Made by a program: the position numbers and the translations under genes. A DNA stretch of 64,000 bases from Phaeodactylum tricornutum CCAP 1055/1 (taxonomy: Eukaryota; Bacillariophyta; Bacillariophyceae; Surirellales; Neidiaceae), in contig NC_011697.1 of the NCBI RefSeq assembly GCF_000150955.2, positions 231,830 through 295,829 of the forward strand, given 5' to 3'. The notes below the pieces were generated by a model, which saw only the letters and a list, made by a program, of their open reading frames with translations, searched no databases and had not been told where the DNA came from. Of the stretch, positions 10,893 through 21,653 are shown piece by piece. Position 1 is the stretch's first letter. Each line of letters begins with the position of its first letter.

Positions 10893-13717
10893 CTAGATGG
10901 AGTGCCTGATTTCATTGACTAAATCATGATCAATGGTGGCATCCTTCGAGAAAGTCAGACAACCCGTCAGGCCGTATTCCAGCCACACATCCTCAAGGGC
11001 CTCGATATGAAGTGGTTTAGGCAATACCATGTCCGCACCCGCGCGCTTGAAGAGCGCCACATCATGTGGCAAGATGTTTCCAGTTATACCAACTATGCAG
11101 CATTGGCAACCAATATCGCGCATCTTTCTACAAGCAGACGGCCCATCCATGATAGGCATTTCAAAATCCAAAAGGATCGAATCAAACCCTTGCTTGGCGT
11201 TGAGTGACTTTTGCACCAATTCAACTGCAGTTTGACCATTTTCAGCTTCGAAGCAATCATGGCCTTTCTGTTCAAGCAAACGTCTAAGTATCTTGCGGTT
11301 CATCGCGACATCATCCACAATCAGTAGGCGCAAATTTCCCGTCGGCTGTTGCTGCTGAATGAGGTGCGGAATCTGCGCAAAATCTTGGTCCAGCGTGAAC
11401 TTCGTTGAAGATGTTGAAAGACAATCACTCGGGATTTTGTGGAGGGGCAAAACCAACGTGAAGGTTGTCCCCCTGTTGAGCCCTGCGGAAGTTGCAATTA
11501 AGGTTCCACCATGTTGCTCGGCTATACCTTTCGCTATGTACAATCCAAGGCCGCTCCCTTGACCAGATTGCAAATTGTTTGCGTTGAACTGAACACCGTG
11601 TCGAAACAGTTTTTCCAGCTGTTCTCTGGTCATGCCTACTCCCGTGTCGATTACTTCTACTTGAACGTGCCCATTTTGAGGATAACAGACCTCTTCACCA
11701 GTACTCAAAGTAAAGCAGTCAAGGGATTCTTTTGCGACACACTGTTGGTCTTTAGGCTTGACCCAAGACGTACGAATCATTATTGATCCTACCCCCAATT
11801 GTACAAGAGATCTGAGACATAGCTCTGGAGGTTTGGCAGACAACTCCTGACGATGATAAAACTTACCTCCCCGATGACTGAATTTGATTGCGTTCGATAG
11901 TAAATTTCGAAAAACTTGGGTAATCCGAACTGCATCTCCTACAAACCGACATTCAGCAAAATCAGTCGAGAGCGACGAGATTCCCCCGCTACATTCTATA
12001 TCGTTGGTTTTCCTTTTGAACAAGCTGGTCCAATCCTGTTTCAAACAAATACTTTTGGATTTCGCCGGCAATTCAAATTCTGCACTAATCTGCTCAATGA
12101 GCTTCCATATTGGAAATGTTGTCAGCTCCAGAATTAATGTTCCCATTTCAATCTTGTCATAATTCAACAAGTCATTCAGGATGTCGACGGCACTTTCGGC
12201 GTTTGTCAATACTTCGTCACTCAACGCGAACAAGGAGTCTTTCAATTCTGCTGGAGATCGGGAATCGACAGGCTGCCCTTGATCAAGAGTTTGGGGACAA
12301 CCCAATAACACTCCTACCAGCTCTTCCTTGAGTAAGCGAAGCCCCATACACACAGTGTTCAAGGGTGTTCGAACTTCGTGAGAAACAAATCGCACAAACG
12401 TTCGTTTGGCTTCCAGTACGGACTGCTTCTCATGAAATTCACGACGAACGAAAAAGTCGTACAAAAAGAAAAGCAGCGACATTCCGAGAATTATTGCTGC
12501 GGCACCAATGGCCGCCATGTAGGGATTGTTGGTGCTGTAAACATCGAAGAGCGCATTGTTCGGGTACAGAATCAAAGTGTAAGGAGGAGATGAAGTGGCG
12601 AACAAATCAGCGTCAGTCAAGGATACTCTTCGCTCGTACTCGGCGTACGCGTGGTCATGCCAATCACCTTCCCCACTAAAGAGCAAAGTTGAGCAATGGT
12701 TAGAGAATTGTGGGCGGTTAGGTATCAATCGTTGAAGACGGCCATTGGAATACATACCAAGGTAGGCGTCTCCATTTATTACGGTGTACGTGTACACTTT
12801 GGAGCCTGTTTGGAGGACGCAATCCACTCCACTAACACTTTCGGAAAATATGTTTCGCATGATTTCGTCCCATACAATCGACGACGAAATAAAGCCGGTC
12901 AGAACAGTCTGGTTATTGAAGGGGAAAATAGACGGCATGATCAATGCGCCTGGTCTCGGATTCCGTGTATTCCGAAAAAGAATCACGTCCGTGATTGCGC
13001 TACATTCCCTGGAGTCCTCAGCTATGCTTCGTTTTTTGGTGCATTCGATTACGCTATCAATCGCGTCGCGTGCTACTTCATCACTGCGTACATTCAGCAC
13101 AAGAGACGAGAAAGGTCCAAGATTGTGCTGCACAAGCGGAGTCAAAATACGGTTTGGATTTGCGTCCGAAGAGATCCCGTCCCTTTCACGATATCGTTGG
13201 TCGGTGGTGTTGAGTGTGGGATCAACACCGAACACGCCTTTACCAAATGAGCTAACGGCCGTGTTGGTGGAAAAACTCGTCCGTAGTAATCATAGGCAAA
13301 TGTTTCGAACCTTTCGAGCTGAGGCAGGGCAACGATAGGTAATAGCACCATATCCCTCCCCGAAGCCGTTTGAATGAGTTTTGTAGCTATCGCTTCGAAT
13401 CCTTGCACCAGCACGAAAGGCCAGACGTCGGCGTCGGGAAGTTGATACGCCACAATGGTGGACATGGAAACGGTCCCGAGACGCTTCCGCCGCGCAATAT
13501 CACGGGCGGCATCCAGTGCTCGATCAGCTACGGATTCAAACTGACCGACGGCGAGATCGTACTCGGATTGCGTCAAAAGCCGACTGGTTGCGAAAGCGAG
13601 ACCGACAGCGACGGCGCACAAACTGGCAATGAACAGAATGCGACCTTTCCAAACGTTCGAGATTGGTCTTCGCTTTTGCCTCTTCTTCCCGCCAGCCATG
13701 TCGATTTTTCTAGCCAC
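10893..13717 (-). CDS. CHASE-like hybrid sensor histidine kinase 2, frame break
   Basis: Paralog of kinase 1 with the same order: basic start, SNVWKGRILF and TM helix, CHASE-like sensor, second TM, HisKA (FVSHEVRTPLN), HATPase (GQGSGLGLYIAKG), and receiver (LLDFEMPIMDG, LPKPLH). The ATG is at 13717. The reading frame shifts once near 13255-13275: the N-terminal frame reads to VFPPTRP, while homology to kinase 1 (SSFGKG) resumes in another frame. A single missing base after TTTTTCC would explain it, either real decay or a sequence error. Two stop-free introns lie at the same places as in kinase 1: 11789-11866 (78 bases, GTAAGT..TAG) and about 12676-12753 (78 bases; an alternative GTATGT donor gives 82). 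Their retention keeps the frame. Confidence 0.8.
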
Positions 13718-14162
13718 GTGTCCGTAAACGAGGACAGTTACGGGAGTGTACCCACCGGACTATCGAGTGCCTATACGGTCTATAGCTCTCTTCCTAATTT
13801 TCAGCAAAAGTTGTCCCACATGGTTTTGTTGGTCGCTATAAAAGAACATAAAAAACGTTGATTTCGTGCGGTGACGTTCGAAGGAGAATGATCTCGTTCG
13901 AGTAGCCCTACTGCGACCCCGGGTGTAGGGCTGTAAATCCGAGTACACGATATTGGTACGAAGCAGGTCCAAGTCCGGCGTGTCTCCCACTCACACACGG
14001 ATTGTGGTGGCGGTGATGGCTTTCCCCTATTCCGTAGGGGTTCCTGGCTGCTTTGCTAATCGGTAAGCCTTGGGCAATCTAGTAGAGAGAACTACCCAAC
14101 TTGGTTGGTCGAAGGTATCTGGACGACATGCATTGGGCGGACCGATCCGTTGGACAAGAAAT
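13718..14162. other. Intergenic, promoter side of kinase 2
   Basis: Upstream region of kinase 2 up to the left inverted repeat of the 14-15 kb element. Short open frames only; nothing recognised. Confidence 0.4.
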
Positions 14163-14236
14163 GGGGATGGCTAGTACGCACCCCTTTTCGTGAATGAGAC
14201 CCACATCCACGACTCTTTCGAACCAAGTTTCAGAAA
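14163..14236 (+). repeat. Left 74-bp terminal inverted repeat
   Basis: Exact reverse complement of 15239-15312. Identity ends sharply on the outside and falls off inside after position 14236. Confidence 0.9.
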
Positions 14237-15238
14237 GTTTCTTTCTTTGTCAGGCCTATTAGGATTTCAGAGCGCGAGTCGTCAGAACGACTGTCAGGCC
14301 TAATTCACTGTCAATTCAAACAAGTTTTGCCGAGCCGGCATAGACAGTTGCGTCGACGGCCTCAAAGTTTGGCTCATTGTACGATGACAGTTTAGGATTT
14401 GAGGAATGAAGGCTTTCGTACCGTTCATGAGGGATGTAAGCTGGTGTTTTAAGCTTCTAGTTTGCGTTGGTGACAGAAACGGCACCGTCACTTCCGATTC
14501 CTCCCGTTCAGTATGCTGAATTTCGTGCTCGGTTGGGAGAAAAGGTTGGTATGATCTTTTGTCAAGTACGATCTTTAACAAAATCAACAACATTTCCAAT
14601 AATGGAGCTATTCTCCCTATTTTGTCTTGCCGTCAAAGCACAATGAAGGATCTAATGGAGGAGCGGGTTTTTGCTGGAAGGAGTTCATCAAATTACAACG
14701 CTAATACAAAATGCACAAAGACGGCATAGTGAGGAGCAGTGCGTCGGAGCCCTCAATGCCATTGGAGGAAAAGTTGTTGATCCCGGTGCCTTGGCCAATG
14801 CTGGCACCAAAGTAGTGGGGCTGCTGGACATGGGTGGAAAAGCACTGCCAGTCTTTGTGGGTGCAGAGAAGGGCTTCTGAAATGAAAAATGATTTTAAAA
14901 ATTTCCTATAAAATTCCGTTATTGCATGTGCAGATTTCAGAATTGTTGACAGCAAGGTTGTTGCTAGCATACATCTAGTAGAAAAAAGAAAGACTCCTGG
15001 GCTATTCTTACCGTAAACGTGTTGTCATTGACAATGGCCCAACCCACACACTTCACGTTGATTGAGCTCTCCGCAGAGACCAAGTAAAAGGCTTTCCATC
15101 TATCAATTTGCATTGTGTAAGTATTGTTTTGAGCCGTCAATGCAACTGTGGTTATTTAAACAATCTGTTCATTGGTGTTGCCGGCTTGGCATTGCTTTTT
15201 GAATCCCCGAAGGCCTCAAGCAATGGCCTGAAGCAACG

Positions 15239-15312
15239 TTTCTGAAACTTGGTTCGAAAGAGTCGTGGATGTGGGTCTCATTCACGAAAAGGGGTGCGTA
15301 CTAGCCATCCCC
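15239..15312 (-). repeat. Right 74-bp terminal inverted repeat
   Basis: Exact reverse complement of 14163-14236, beginning TTTCTGAAACTTGG and ending GCCATCCCC. Confidence 0.9.
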
Positions 15313-16183
15313 GTGTACCTAAAGGAATCCAAACATGCCCAGGACCGCAGTCGGTAAGCATACGCTCTTTAGACATTTAAGAGAAGTTTTGTGTATAAGC
15401 CAAGAAACAATTGACATTAAGTAACATCCTATATCCCGGCCAATTGGCCAGAAAGTGACTTCTTGAAAATATACAATTCTTTTTCCCACCGTGTTTACTG
15501 CTGGGAACAATAAATGCAGGCAGTAGCTTGCAAAGGGTAGTATGTCCGTACCCGCCAGATGGTCGTCGATGTTTTTTTCTTCGCCTATGTGGATTTCTTA
15601 TTCACTCATAGTGAAAGGCACAATTAACGTGTTTTGTATCACGCACCCCCCTTTAATTCGGATTACGCATCGAGGAATATATTGAGTTTTCATTCTAATT
15701 ATGGTGGATATTGGTCATAGTGTGATCCTAGTCTTTTTCGCCACGGACTACTTACTGATGACACTTAAACACCTGTTAAATCTGAACGAAGACGGTATTT
15801 TAATTCTTTAAGCAGAAAAATTATCCCTGCCACGTCCCTGAGGAAGTTCGACGGTATTTGTAGGAATTGTTGGGGCATTTGGTGTTCCAGGGCCTCTATT
15901 TCTGCTGTTGCAGTAAAATCTCTGGCAAAGGTGCGTACTTGAGCCCCCTGCCCACGGATAAATTTCTAGGCGCGTCGTACACGGGCGTTGTGTTGGAAAA
16001 CTGCCTACTCGACCAAGGGAAGACCAAACTCCACCCCAGCGCACGGCACCCTATTGCGACTGGCTGTGAGTCTACTGTAGGGTCTTTCAGGTAGTAGGAG
16101 TCTTTGTTGGTGACTGTGACTTGTACTTTTAGTCAGCCATAGCTTGCACAAATACAACTTCCCGACAGCACTATAGCCGCAAT
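15313..16183. other. AT-richer intergenic stretch before the receptor gene
   Basis: About 870 bases. TGACTGTGAC at 16111-16120 lies 64 bases before the receptor ATG. No gene is recognised. Confidence 0.4.
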
Positions 16184-17836
16184 ATGGCATCGCAACAGGA
16201 CGATCCTGGGTTCACCTTTCCTCAGGAGGTGGCGTACACCGTCGCCCCGATCATTTCAGGTCTCTTGTCGACCTTGGGATCAACGGCGATTATCTGGATG
16301 ATCTTGACGGATTGGAATCGAAAAATTCGTCGTGTCAAGTACCGAATATTGTTGGGCTTGAGTTTGTCGGACGCCCTGAGTTCGATAGTACAGATGTTCT
16401 GGGGAATCATGCTGCCCAAGGGGACACCGGGTTCATGGGGGGCTATTGGGAACAAGGCAACCTGCAGTGCGCACGGATTTATTCTGCAGTTTGGCCTTTC
16501 GGGGAGCTTTTACAATACGGCGTTGTCAGCCTATTTCTACAAATCCATCTGCTTCGGCATGACCGACGCAACGTTCGCCGCCAAGTACGAACTCTGGATT
16601 CATCTGACGTCCGTTCTCTTTCCGTTGGCAACCGCCGTAGGCGCATTGATTCTGGACATTTACAGTGTCACCGGAGGAGGGTGTTACATTGCTCCGGACC
16701 CGCTACGATGTCACCGCCGCGACGACGTAGAGTGCCTGCGGGGAGAAAACGCCTACAAATACTCCTGGGCAGTCGCCGGAGTACCCGTGGTCATTTTCCT
16801 CCTCTATATTACCTACACGATGTTCCGGATTTATCAAAAAGTTCGCCAAGTCTCCCGACGCTCGGAACGATTCGAGTTTCGCTCAACGCGCGTGTCCTAC
16901 GAAATGCCCGATTCGGAAAATCCGTCGGAAGAACAACGGCGACAGTCCGTGAACGGCCAAGATAGCAACGACAACTTTTCGCTCCGCGAATTGGTTGAGC
17001 AGCATGGGGATACCACGGAACTGCAGCGGCCTCCCGCGGTTTCATTCCAGCTCACTGGTGGCAATACTGGCACGTCATCCGGAACCGCTTCACCTCCTCC
17101 GACTCACCCTCTTCCTTCGGCTTCGTCGCGGGGAAGGACTTCTTTCAACAGCAGAAGATCCATCCAGGATTCCAACCGTGTCAGCCGTATCCGAGAGACA
17201 GCCATCCAAGCTTTCCTATACGTCGTTGCTTTCTTTGGAACCCACTTTCCGTCCTTTATTCTCAACAATTTGGAAATGTTTGGGGGCACCAGTCCCTTTT
17301 ATTTGGTCTTCTTGGCTTCATTCGCCTGGCCCTTGCAAGGTTTCTTCAACCTCTTTGTGTTTTTGCGACCGAGAATACGTAGCTGCCGTCGACAAGAGCC
17401 ATCCTTGTCCTACTGCAAGGCCGCCTATCTGGCGTTGTTCCACTACGACGAAGCTCGCGGTCGTGTCAACGAGTCGCAACTCACGGACGCCACCCCGGAT
17501 GCGGCGAAGTTTCCTAGTGGCTCGGACTCGTGCAACGGCAGCCAAGCTCTGCAAATGATACGTGTATCACGTCTCGAATCCATTGACGACAATGACTATC
17601 GAGAAGAAAGCTTGTCTTCTGCGTCCGCCTACGAAGACGAAACCAACAACGGGCCCTCCACGCTCGATACCGTTGAAAGCTACCCAGCGAGTCAAGTCCC
17701 CGACACGGCAACGATGGCGGACGAAGAAAGCTACTCGCCGGACTCTTTCGAAGCTTCCAAGGAAATCAAGCACGTTGTTTCTCTTTTACGGACAAAAGAG
17801 CACCCGGAAGAGAATCAGGACCATGACCGAAATTAA
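16184..17836 (+). CDS. Seven-helix G-protein-coupled receptor-like protein
   Basis: Uninterrupted protein of 550 residues with an ATG at 16184. Helices can be placed at about 18-42, 57-80, 95-122, 142-165, 188-213, 345-370 and 380-405. A Cys before helix 3 (ATCSAHG) and Cys in extracellular loop 2 (GGGCYIAP, RCHRR, ECLRG) could make the usual disulfide. Intracellular loop 3 is about 130 residues, Ser/Thr-rich and charged. Helix 7 ends in FFNLFVFLRPR, like the N-x-x-V-[YF]-x-x-RP end of cAMP-receptor/Git3-type receptors. The C-terminal tail of about 150 residues is acidic and Ser-rich, typical of a phosphorylation target. The receptor fold is well supported; ligand and coupling are unknown. 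Confidence 0.78.
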   Translation: MASQQDDPGFTFPQEVAYTVAPIISGLLSTLGSTAIIWMILTDWNRKIRRVKYRILLGLSLSDALSSIVQMFWGIMLPKGTPGSWGAIGNKATCSAHGFILQFGLSGSFYNTALSAYFYKSICFGMTDATFAAKYELWIHLTSVLFPLATAVGALILDIYSVTGGGCYIAPDPLRCHRRDDVECLRGENAYKYSWAVAGVPVVIFLLYITYTMFRIYQKVRQVSRRSERFEFRSTRVSYEMPDSENPSEEQRRQSVNGQDSNDNFSLRELVEQHGDTTELQRPPAVSFQLTGGNTGTSSGTASPPPTHPLPSASSRGRTSFNSRRSIQDSNRVSRIRETAIQAFLYVVAFFGTHFPSFILNNLEMFGGTSPFYLVFLASFAWPLQGFFNLFVFLRPRIRSCRRQEPSLSYCKAAYLALFHYDEARGRVNESQLTDATPDAAKFPSGSDSCNGSQALQMIRVSRLESIDDNDYREESLSSASAYEDETNNGPSTLDTVESYPASQVPDTATMADEESYSPDSFEASKEIKHVVSLLRTKEHPEENQDHDRN

Positions 17837-17917
17837 AGGCCATCCTGGTATCGAAGCAATAGACGTGTATTCTAATTCAAATATGATAGTCAATTACATC
17901 GAAGTATAAAAAATGTG

Positions 17918-20113
17918 TTACGCTTCGACCTCACTCTCTTCCACTAGCTCTCCCAATTCCATCCACCGCATTTCTTTCTCGTCGATTTCCTCGTTCACCT
18001 TGTTCAATTTGTCAGTCAAATCGGCCAGAATGGTCCAGCCTTCGCCGCTACAAACGTCGATTTCTTTCTCGTACGAGGCTGCGGTTTCTTTTAGTTTTTC
18101 AATCGCCTTTTCGACATTGACCATATCCTTTTTTGCCCGGCGCACTTGATTGCGTTGCTCGTTCCGTTTGGCCTTGTCTTCTTTGTAGGCTCCCTTTTTC
18201 TCTTCCGTATCAGCCTGTCCGCGGGACCCTTCCGCAATACGGTCGTTCTCTAATTCAATCAAGGTGGTCGCGTATTCAGAAAGACTTCCTTGAAAATCCT
18301 TAATTTCCCCGTGTCCTTCAAAGACAAACAAGTGATCCGTGACCTTGTCGGCGAATGCGCGGTCGTGACTGACGATCAGCAGCACCCCATCAAACTCTTG
18401 CAAATACTTTTCGAGAGCCGTCAACGTATCCAAGTCACAATCTACCGACGGTTCGTCCATAATCAGCACATTTGGCCGTTGGCTAAAGACTGAAAGCATT
18501 TGTAGCCGTCGCTTTTCTCCACCAGAGAGGACCGAAATGCGTTCGGCCCAACGGGCTTGAGGGAATTCAAATTGCCGTAACAACCTTCGGGCGTCGTCCG
18601 GACCTTCGTCGGCGCTGGCTCCGTCCCGGGCTCGGGCCTGCTCGACGGCAAATTCGAGCACGGTCTGCTCGGGGTCCTCGATTTCGATGCCGTTTTGTTC
18701 GTATACGCCGAGCACGATCGTGTCGCCAATGTCAATATCGCCAGCGTCGGCCGGTTGCTCGCCTGTCAACACGCGTAAAAATGTGGTTTTTCCAATGCCG
18801 TTGCCGCCGCTCAGACAAATCCGGTCGCCTTTGCAAAAATCGTAGGAAAAATCTTTCAGCATGGTCCGGTCTCCGAATTTCAGCGAAACGTTTCTCATGG
18901 AAATAATTTTGCCACCGATACGTCGGGATTCGCTGGCTAGATTGAGAGTGGGATCGCGGGGTCTCGGTTTGGTCGCTTGCTCCAGCTTGTAAAATGCGTC
19001 GATGCGAGCTTTCGCCTTGGTTTGACGGGCCTGTGGTTGTCGGCGCATCCAATCGAGCTCGACCGCGTACTTGGCCTTGGCGGACTGGTAGGCGGCGTCT
19101 TCCACGGCGAGCCGTTCCTGTTTTCCTTCCAAGTAGTCGGCGTACGATCCGACGTATTCGTAAACGGATCCTTGATCCAGTTCCAGTATTCGATCGCACA
19201 CTTCGTCCAGAAAGGCTCGGTCGTGCGTCACCATGAGAATGGTAAGCTTCTTGTCACCGAGCAGCAAATCACTCAGCCACTGAACCCCCGCGAGGGACAA
19301 GAAATTTGTCGGTTCATCCAACAAAAGTACGTCGGGTTCTTGGACCAACGCAGCGGCCAATGCGACCCGCTTCCGTTCCCCGCCGGATAATTTGGCCAGT
19401 GGCTGATCTTGTAGGTGCCGTACGCGGAGCTTAGTGGCGACTTCTTCGGCTTTTGTCCAGACGTTCCATCCTTCCAAGGCATCCATGGCGGCGCAGGCCT
19501 GGGCAAAGGCTTCCGGCTTAACTTCGGCTTCCTGGACGGCTAGACGGTATTTCCGGACGGCTGCGTATTTATTTTTGGCACTACTGGTCTCGACGGTGCC
19601 GTCGCCACGGAACCCCAAGAGGGCGTCGGCGACGTTCAAGTCCATGGACAGGTGCGGCTCCTGTTCGACGTAGGCAACCTTGACGTCCCGTGGCGTCACG
19701 ACTTGTCCGGTATATTTGATATTCTGTGCTTCGTCAGCAGCGTCCGCACACGCCCGGGAAGCTAAGATGCGGAGCAAGGTGGACTTGCCCGTCCCGTTGC
19801 GTCCGACGAGTGCCACCTTGGCACCCCGGGGAAGTACGTACGAAACGTCCCGGAGCTGCCAGGTTTCTCCGCCATTGTGCGAGCAAGACAAGCTTTCCAA
19901 GGACAGAGCGGGAGGCAAGGCGACGGTAGTCGTTGCGGTATTAGAAGTGCTGCTCATACGGAGCAGTACTCCGGCGGAGGTGCCGGACTGGTGTCCCACA
20001 CTCGGACGCAAGGAAACGGGCGGAGCGAGGAACGTCCAGGCGTTCACTGTCAAAACATGACGAGACGTTACACACGACAGTACTATCGTTGCTAGTATTC
20101 TGGAACGTCTCAT
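17918..20113 (-). CDS. ABC-F ATPase, probably plastid-targeted
   Basis: Soluble twin-ATPase of the ABC-F (Uup/EttA-like) family, which acts on ribosomes and not in transport. Start ATG at 20113 gives 731 residues. The leader has a hydrophobic signal (IVLSCVTSRHVLTV) and then NAWTFLAPP, matching the ASAFAP-type plastid cleavage site of diatoms with an aromatic at +1. Domain 1: Walker A GRNGTGKS, linker with TKAKARIDAF, signature LSGGERKR, Walker B LLLDEPTNFLS. Domain 2: GGNGIGKTT, LSGGEKRR, LIMDEPSVDCD, VSHDRAF. The C-terminus is a charged coiled coil, as in Uup. Oddity: the usual DEPTNHLD reads DEPTNFLS in domain 1 and DEPSVDCD in domain 2. It is divergent from the cytochrome b5-like gene. 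Confidence 0.88.
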   Translation of the reverse strand: MRRSRILATIVLSCVTSRHVLTVNAWTFLAPPVSLRPSVGHQSGTSAGVLLRMSSTSNTATTTVALPPALSLESLSCSHNGGETWQLRDVSYVLPRGAKVALVGRNGTGKSTLLRILASRACADAADEAQNIKYTGQVVTPRDVKVAYVEQEPHLSMDLNVADALLGFRGDGTVETSSAKNKYAAVRKYRLAVQEAEVKPEAFAQACAAMDALEGWNVWTKAEEVATKLRVRHLQDQPLAKLSGGERKRVALAAALVQEPDVLLLDEPTNFLSLAGVQWLSDLLLGDKKLTILMVTHDRAFLDEVCDRILELDQGSVYEYVGSYADYLEGKQERLAVEDAAYQSAKAKYAVELDWMRRQPQARQTKAKARIDAFYKLEQATKPRPRDPTLNLASESRRIGGKIISMRNVSLKFGDRTMLKDFSYDFCKGDRICLSGGNGIGKTTFLRVLTGEQPADAGDIDIGDTIVLGVYEQNGIEIEDPEQTVLEFAVEQARARDGASADEGPDDARRLLRQFEFPQARWAERISVLSGGEKRRLQMLSVFSQRPNVLIMDEPSVDCDLDTLTALEKYLQEFDGVLLIVSHDRAFADKVTDHLFVFEGHGEIKDFQGSLSEYATTLIELENDRIAEGSRGQADTEEKKGAYKEDKAKRNEQRNQVRRAKKDMVNVEKAIEKLKETAASYEKEIDVCSGEGWTILADLTDKLNKVNEEIDEKEMRWMELGELVEESEVEA

Positions 20114-20767
20114 TTCCACTCGATTTTCTGCAAAGCAAGGAAAAGCAATGTTTTCGCGTACCCGCGAACGCTGGCGAGTCTCAAATCTCAACTGTACACT
20201 CAGACTCGTGTCAAATCCATCACCATGGTTGCGTGTTTCGGCGTTTCGATGTTTTCGATTTTGCTTGGATGTCGTTGTTCGGGAAGGAGTCTGTCTTACC
20301 GTTAGATAACAGTATCTACAACTACACGAGACGAATATTGCACTGCTTTCACTGTCAGTAACCGCGATGCATAGATGCATTCGGAAAGTGTGAAATCTGT
20401 TTTGTCCACTACGATACCACAGCGACATTTATGAAATAAGTAGAAATCGAAATCAACGTCACGATATGACATGTGTTTTTCCTGTGAAGTGGAATGCCAT
20501 CTCCCGTAAAGTCGGCAAAGCGACAGATTCCCCCTCCCCCCCCCCTTTCCATTCAAAATGCCATGCAGTCTCGAGTACGAGCGAAAACTGTACGTTCCTT
20601 TGCACAAATCACAACACCGGAAGCCCCCCAACGACGCTTGACTGTGAAGCACCAGCACCAGTACCGGACTACCAGAAACTGCCGAGTGCGCACTGACTTG
20701 AGCGAACAGAAACAATTTGCAGGAACGCACCACACGCCAGTCAAAAAAGCTCTTTTCGTGCCGAATC
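20114..20767. other. Divergent promoter region
   Basis: About 650 bases between the ABC-F gene (leftward) and the cytochrome b5-like gene (rightward). It contains TGACTGTGAA at 20639-20648 and TTTCACTGTCAG near 20347. The open frame of the ABC-F gene runs on into it without an earlier credible start. Confidence 0.45.
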
Positions 20768-21466
20768 ATGCCACTATGGGTGCGCTGGTGGAAGCCGCTG
20801 ACGGCTGCCGTAGTGGCACTGGCCGCAGCATTGCCGTTCCGATCATCCCACCGTTCTCCAAATCTCTGGCAAGCGTCGCGCAGCAGATTGGATCGCTACC
20901 TCATGGGAGTCTTTCGTGATTTGGGTCGCTACAAGGCACGGAAGCGCAGACACGCCAACGACAATTCGCTGATGGAAACCGTACTCTGGAAGCGGGGCGA
21001 CGACCCGGAAGCGGATTTGGCCCTCGCCAACGATCACGATCACGAAATCAGTACCACCTATACGCTAGGGGAATTGTGGGAATTCGGCAACGGAATAGAC
21101 GACAATCCCATTCTGATTGCTGTTCTGGGACGGGTGTACGACGTTTCGGCTGGGGAACGCTTTTACGGCGAAACTGGCCCGTACCACGTCTTTGCCGGAC
21201 GCGACGTCACCTACGCTCTAGGGGCTGGTTGTTTTCGGGACCTTTCCTGCGTCGACGGCACCTTGGACTCGAACGATCTTTCCGACCGGGAGCGCTTGGA
21301 AAGTCAAAGGTGGCTCTCCTTCTTTCATTTGCACGACAAGTACCCACTCGTGGGAAAACTAGAAGGAGATACCTTGCAAGTCATTTTGGACGACATTGAA
21401 AATCAAGAGACGGAAGACGACAGGCATACTGGACCGGGATGTCCCAATGATGTTGTCGAACAGTAA
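20768..21466 (+). CDS. Membrane-anchored cytochrome b5-like heme/steroid-binding protein
   Basis: Protein of 232 residues with an ATG at 20768. A single N-terminal hydrophobic segment (AAVVALAAALPF) near residues 10-25 follows a short Trp-rich start, consistent with a membrane anchor. Residues about 95-200 match the MAPR (progesterone-receptor membrane component/neudesin) type of cytochrome b5 fold: YTLGELWEFGNG, ILIAVLGRVYDVS, FYGETGPYHVFAGRDVT, then a long helical insert and KYPLVGKLEGD. MAPR proteins bind heme through Tyr residues and lack the paired His of true cytochrome b5, which fits here. Partner and pathway are unknown. The tail is acidic. Confidence 0.82.
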   Translation: MPLWVRWWKPLTAAVVALAAALPFRSSHRSPNLWQASRSRLDRYLMGVFRDLGRYKARKRRHANDNSLMETVLWKRGDDPEADLALANDHDHEISTTYTLGELWEFGNGIDDNPILIAVLGRVYDVSAGERFYGETGPYHVFAGRDVTYALGAGCFRDLSCVDGTLDSNDLSDRERLESQRWLSFFHLHDKYPLVGKLEGDTLQVILDDIENQETEDDRHTGPGCPNDVVEQ

Positions 21467-21653
21467 GGTTCGAGCCTATCCAAGCATAGAAAATGGATCC
21501 ACAAACATACACCCTACTGTCTTTACAGGTATTTCCCTACGCACACATTCGGAAGAGACGCTTTTGGAAGAGTACAGACAGCCACCAGCACTTTGCCATG
21601 CTTCAACATATCGTCACAGTGGTCCAATCGAACAGAAATGATGAAAGAATGTG

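Larger units (their letters stand above)
14163..15312. mobile_element. Candidate non-autonomous DNA element with 74-bp TIRs
   Basis: A 1.15 kb segment bounded by perfect 74-base inverted repeats that begin GGGGATGGCTAGTACGCACC. The interior has no transposase motif; the longest credible frame is 69 codons (14671-14880) and matches nothing known to me. A direct repeat TGTCAGGCCTA occurs twice near the left end (about 14249 and 14295). I see no clear target-site duplication next to the repeats, so the superfamily cannot be named. Perfect arms suggest a recent origin or gene conversion. The alternative is a locally formed inverted duplication and not a transposon. Confidence 0.5.

Noticed and set aside
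7142-13717. CRISPR array, prophage or bacterial operon
   Set aside because: No spaced repeats, no phage genes; the introns and eukaryotic families rule out a bacterial source.
14671-14880. 69-codon frame inside the inverted-repeat element
   Set aside because: Too short and without similarity to any transposase; kept only as part of the element.
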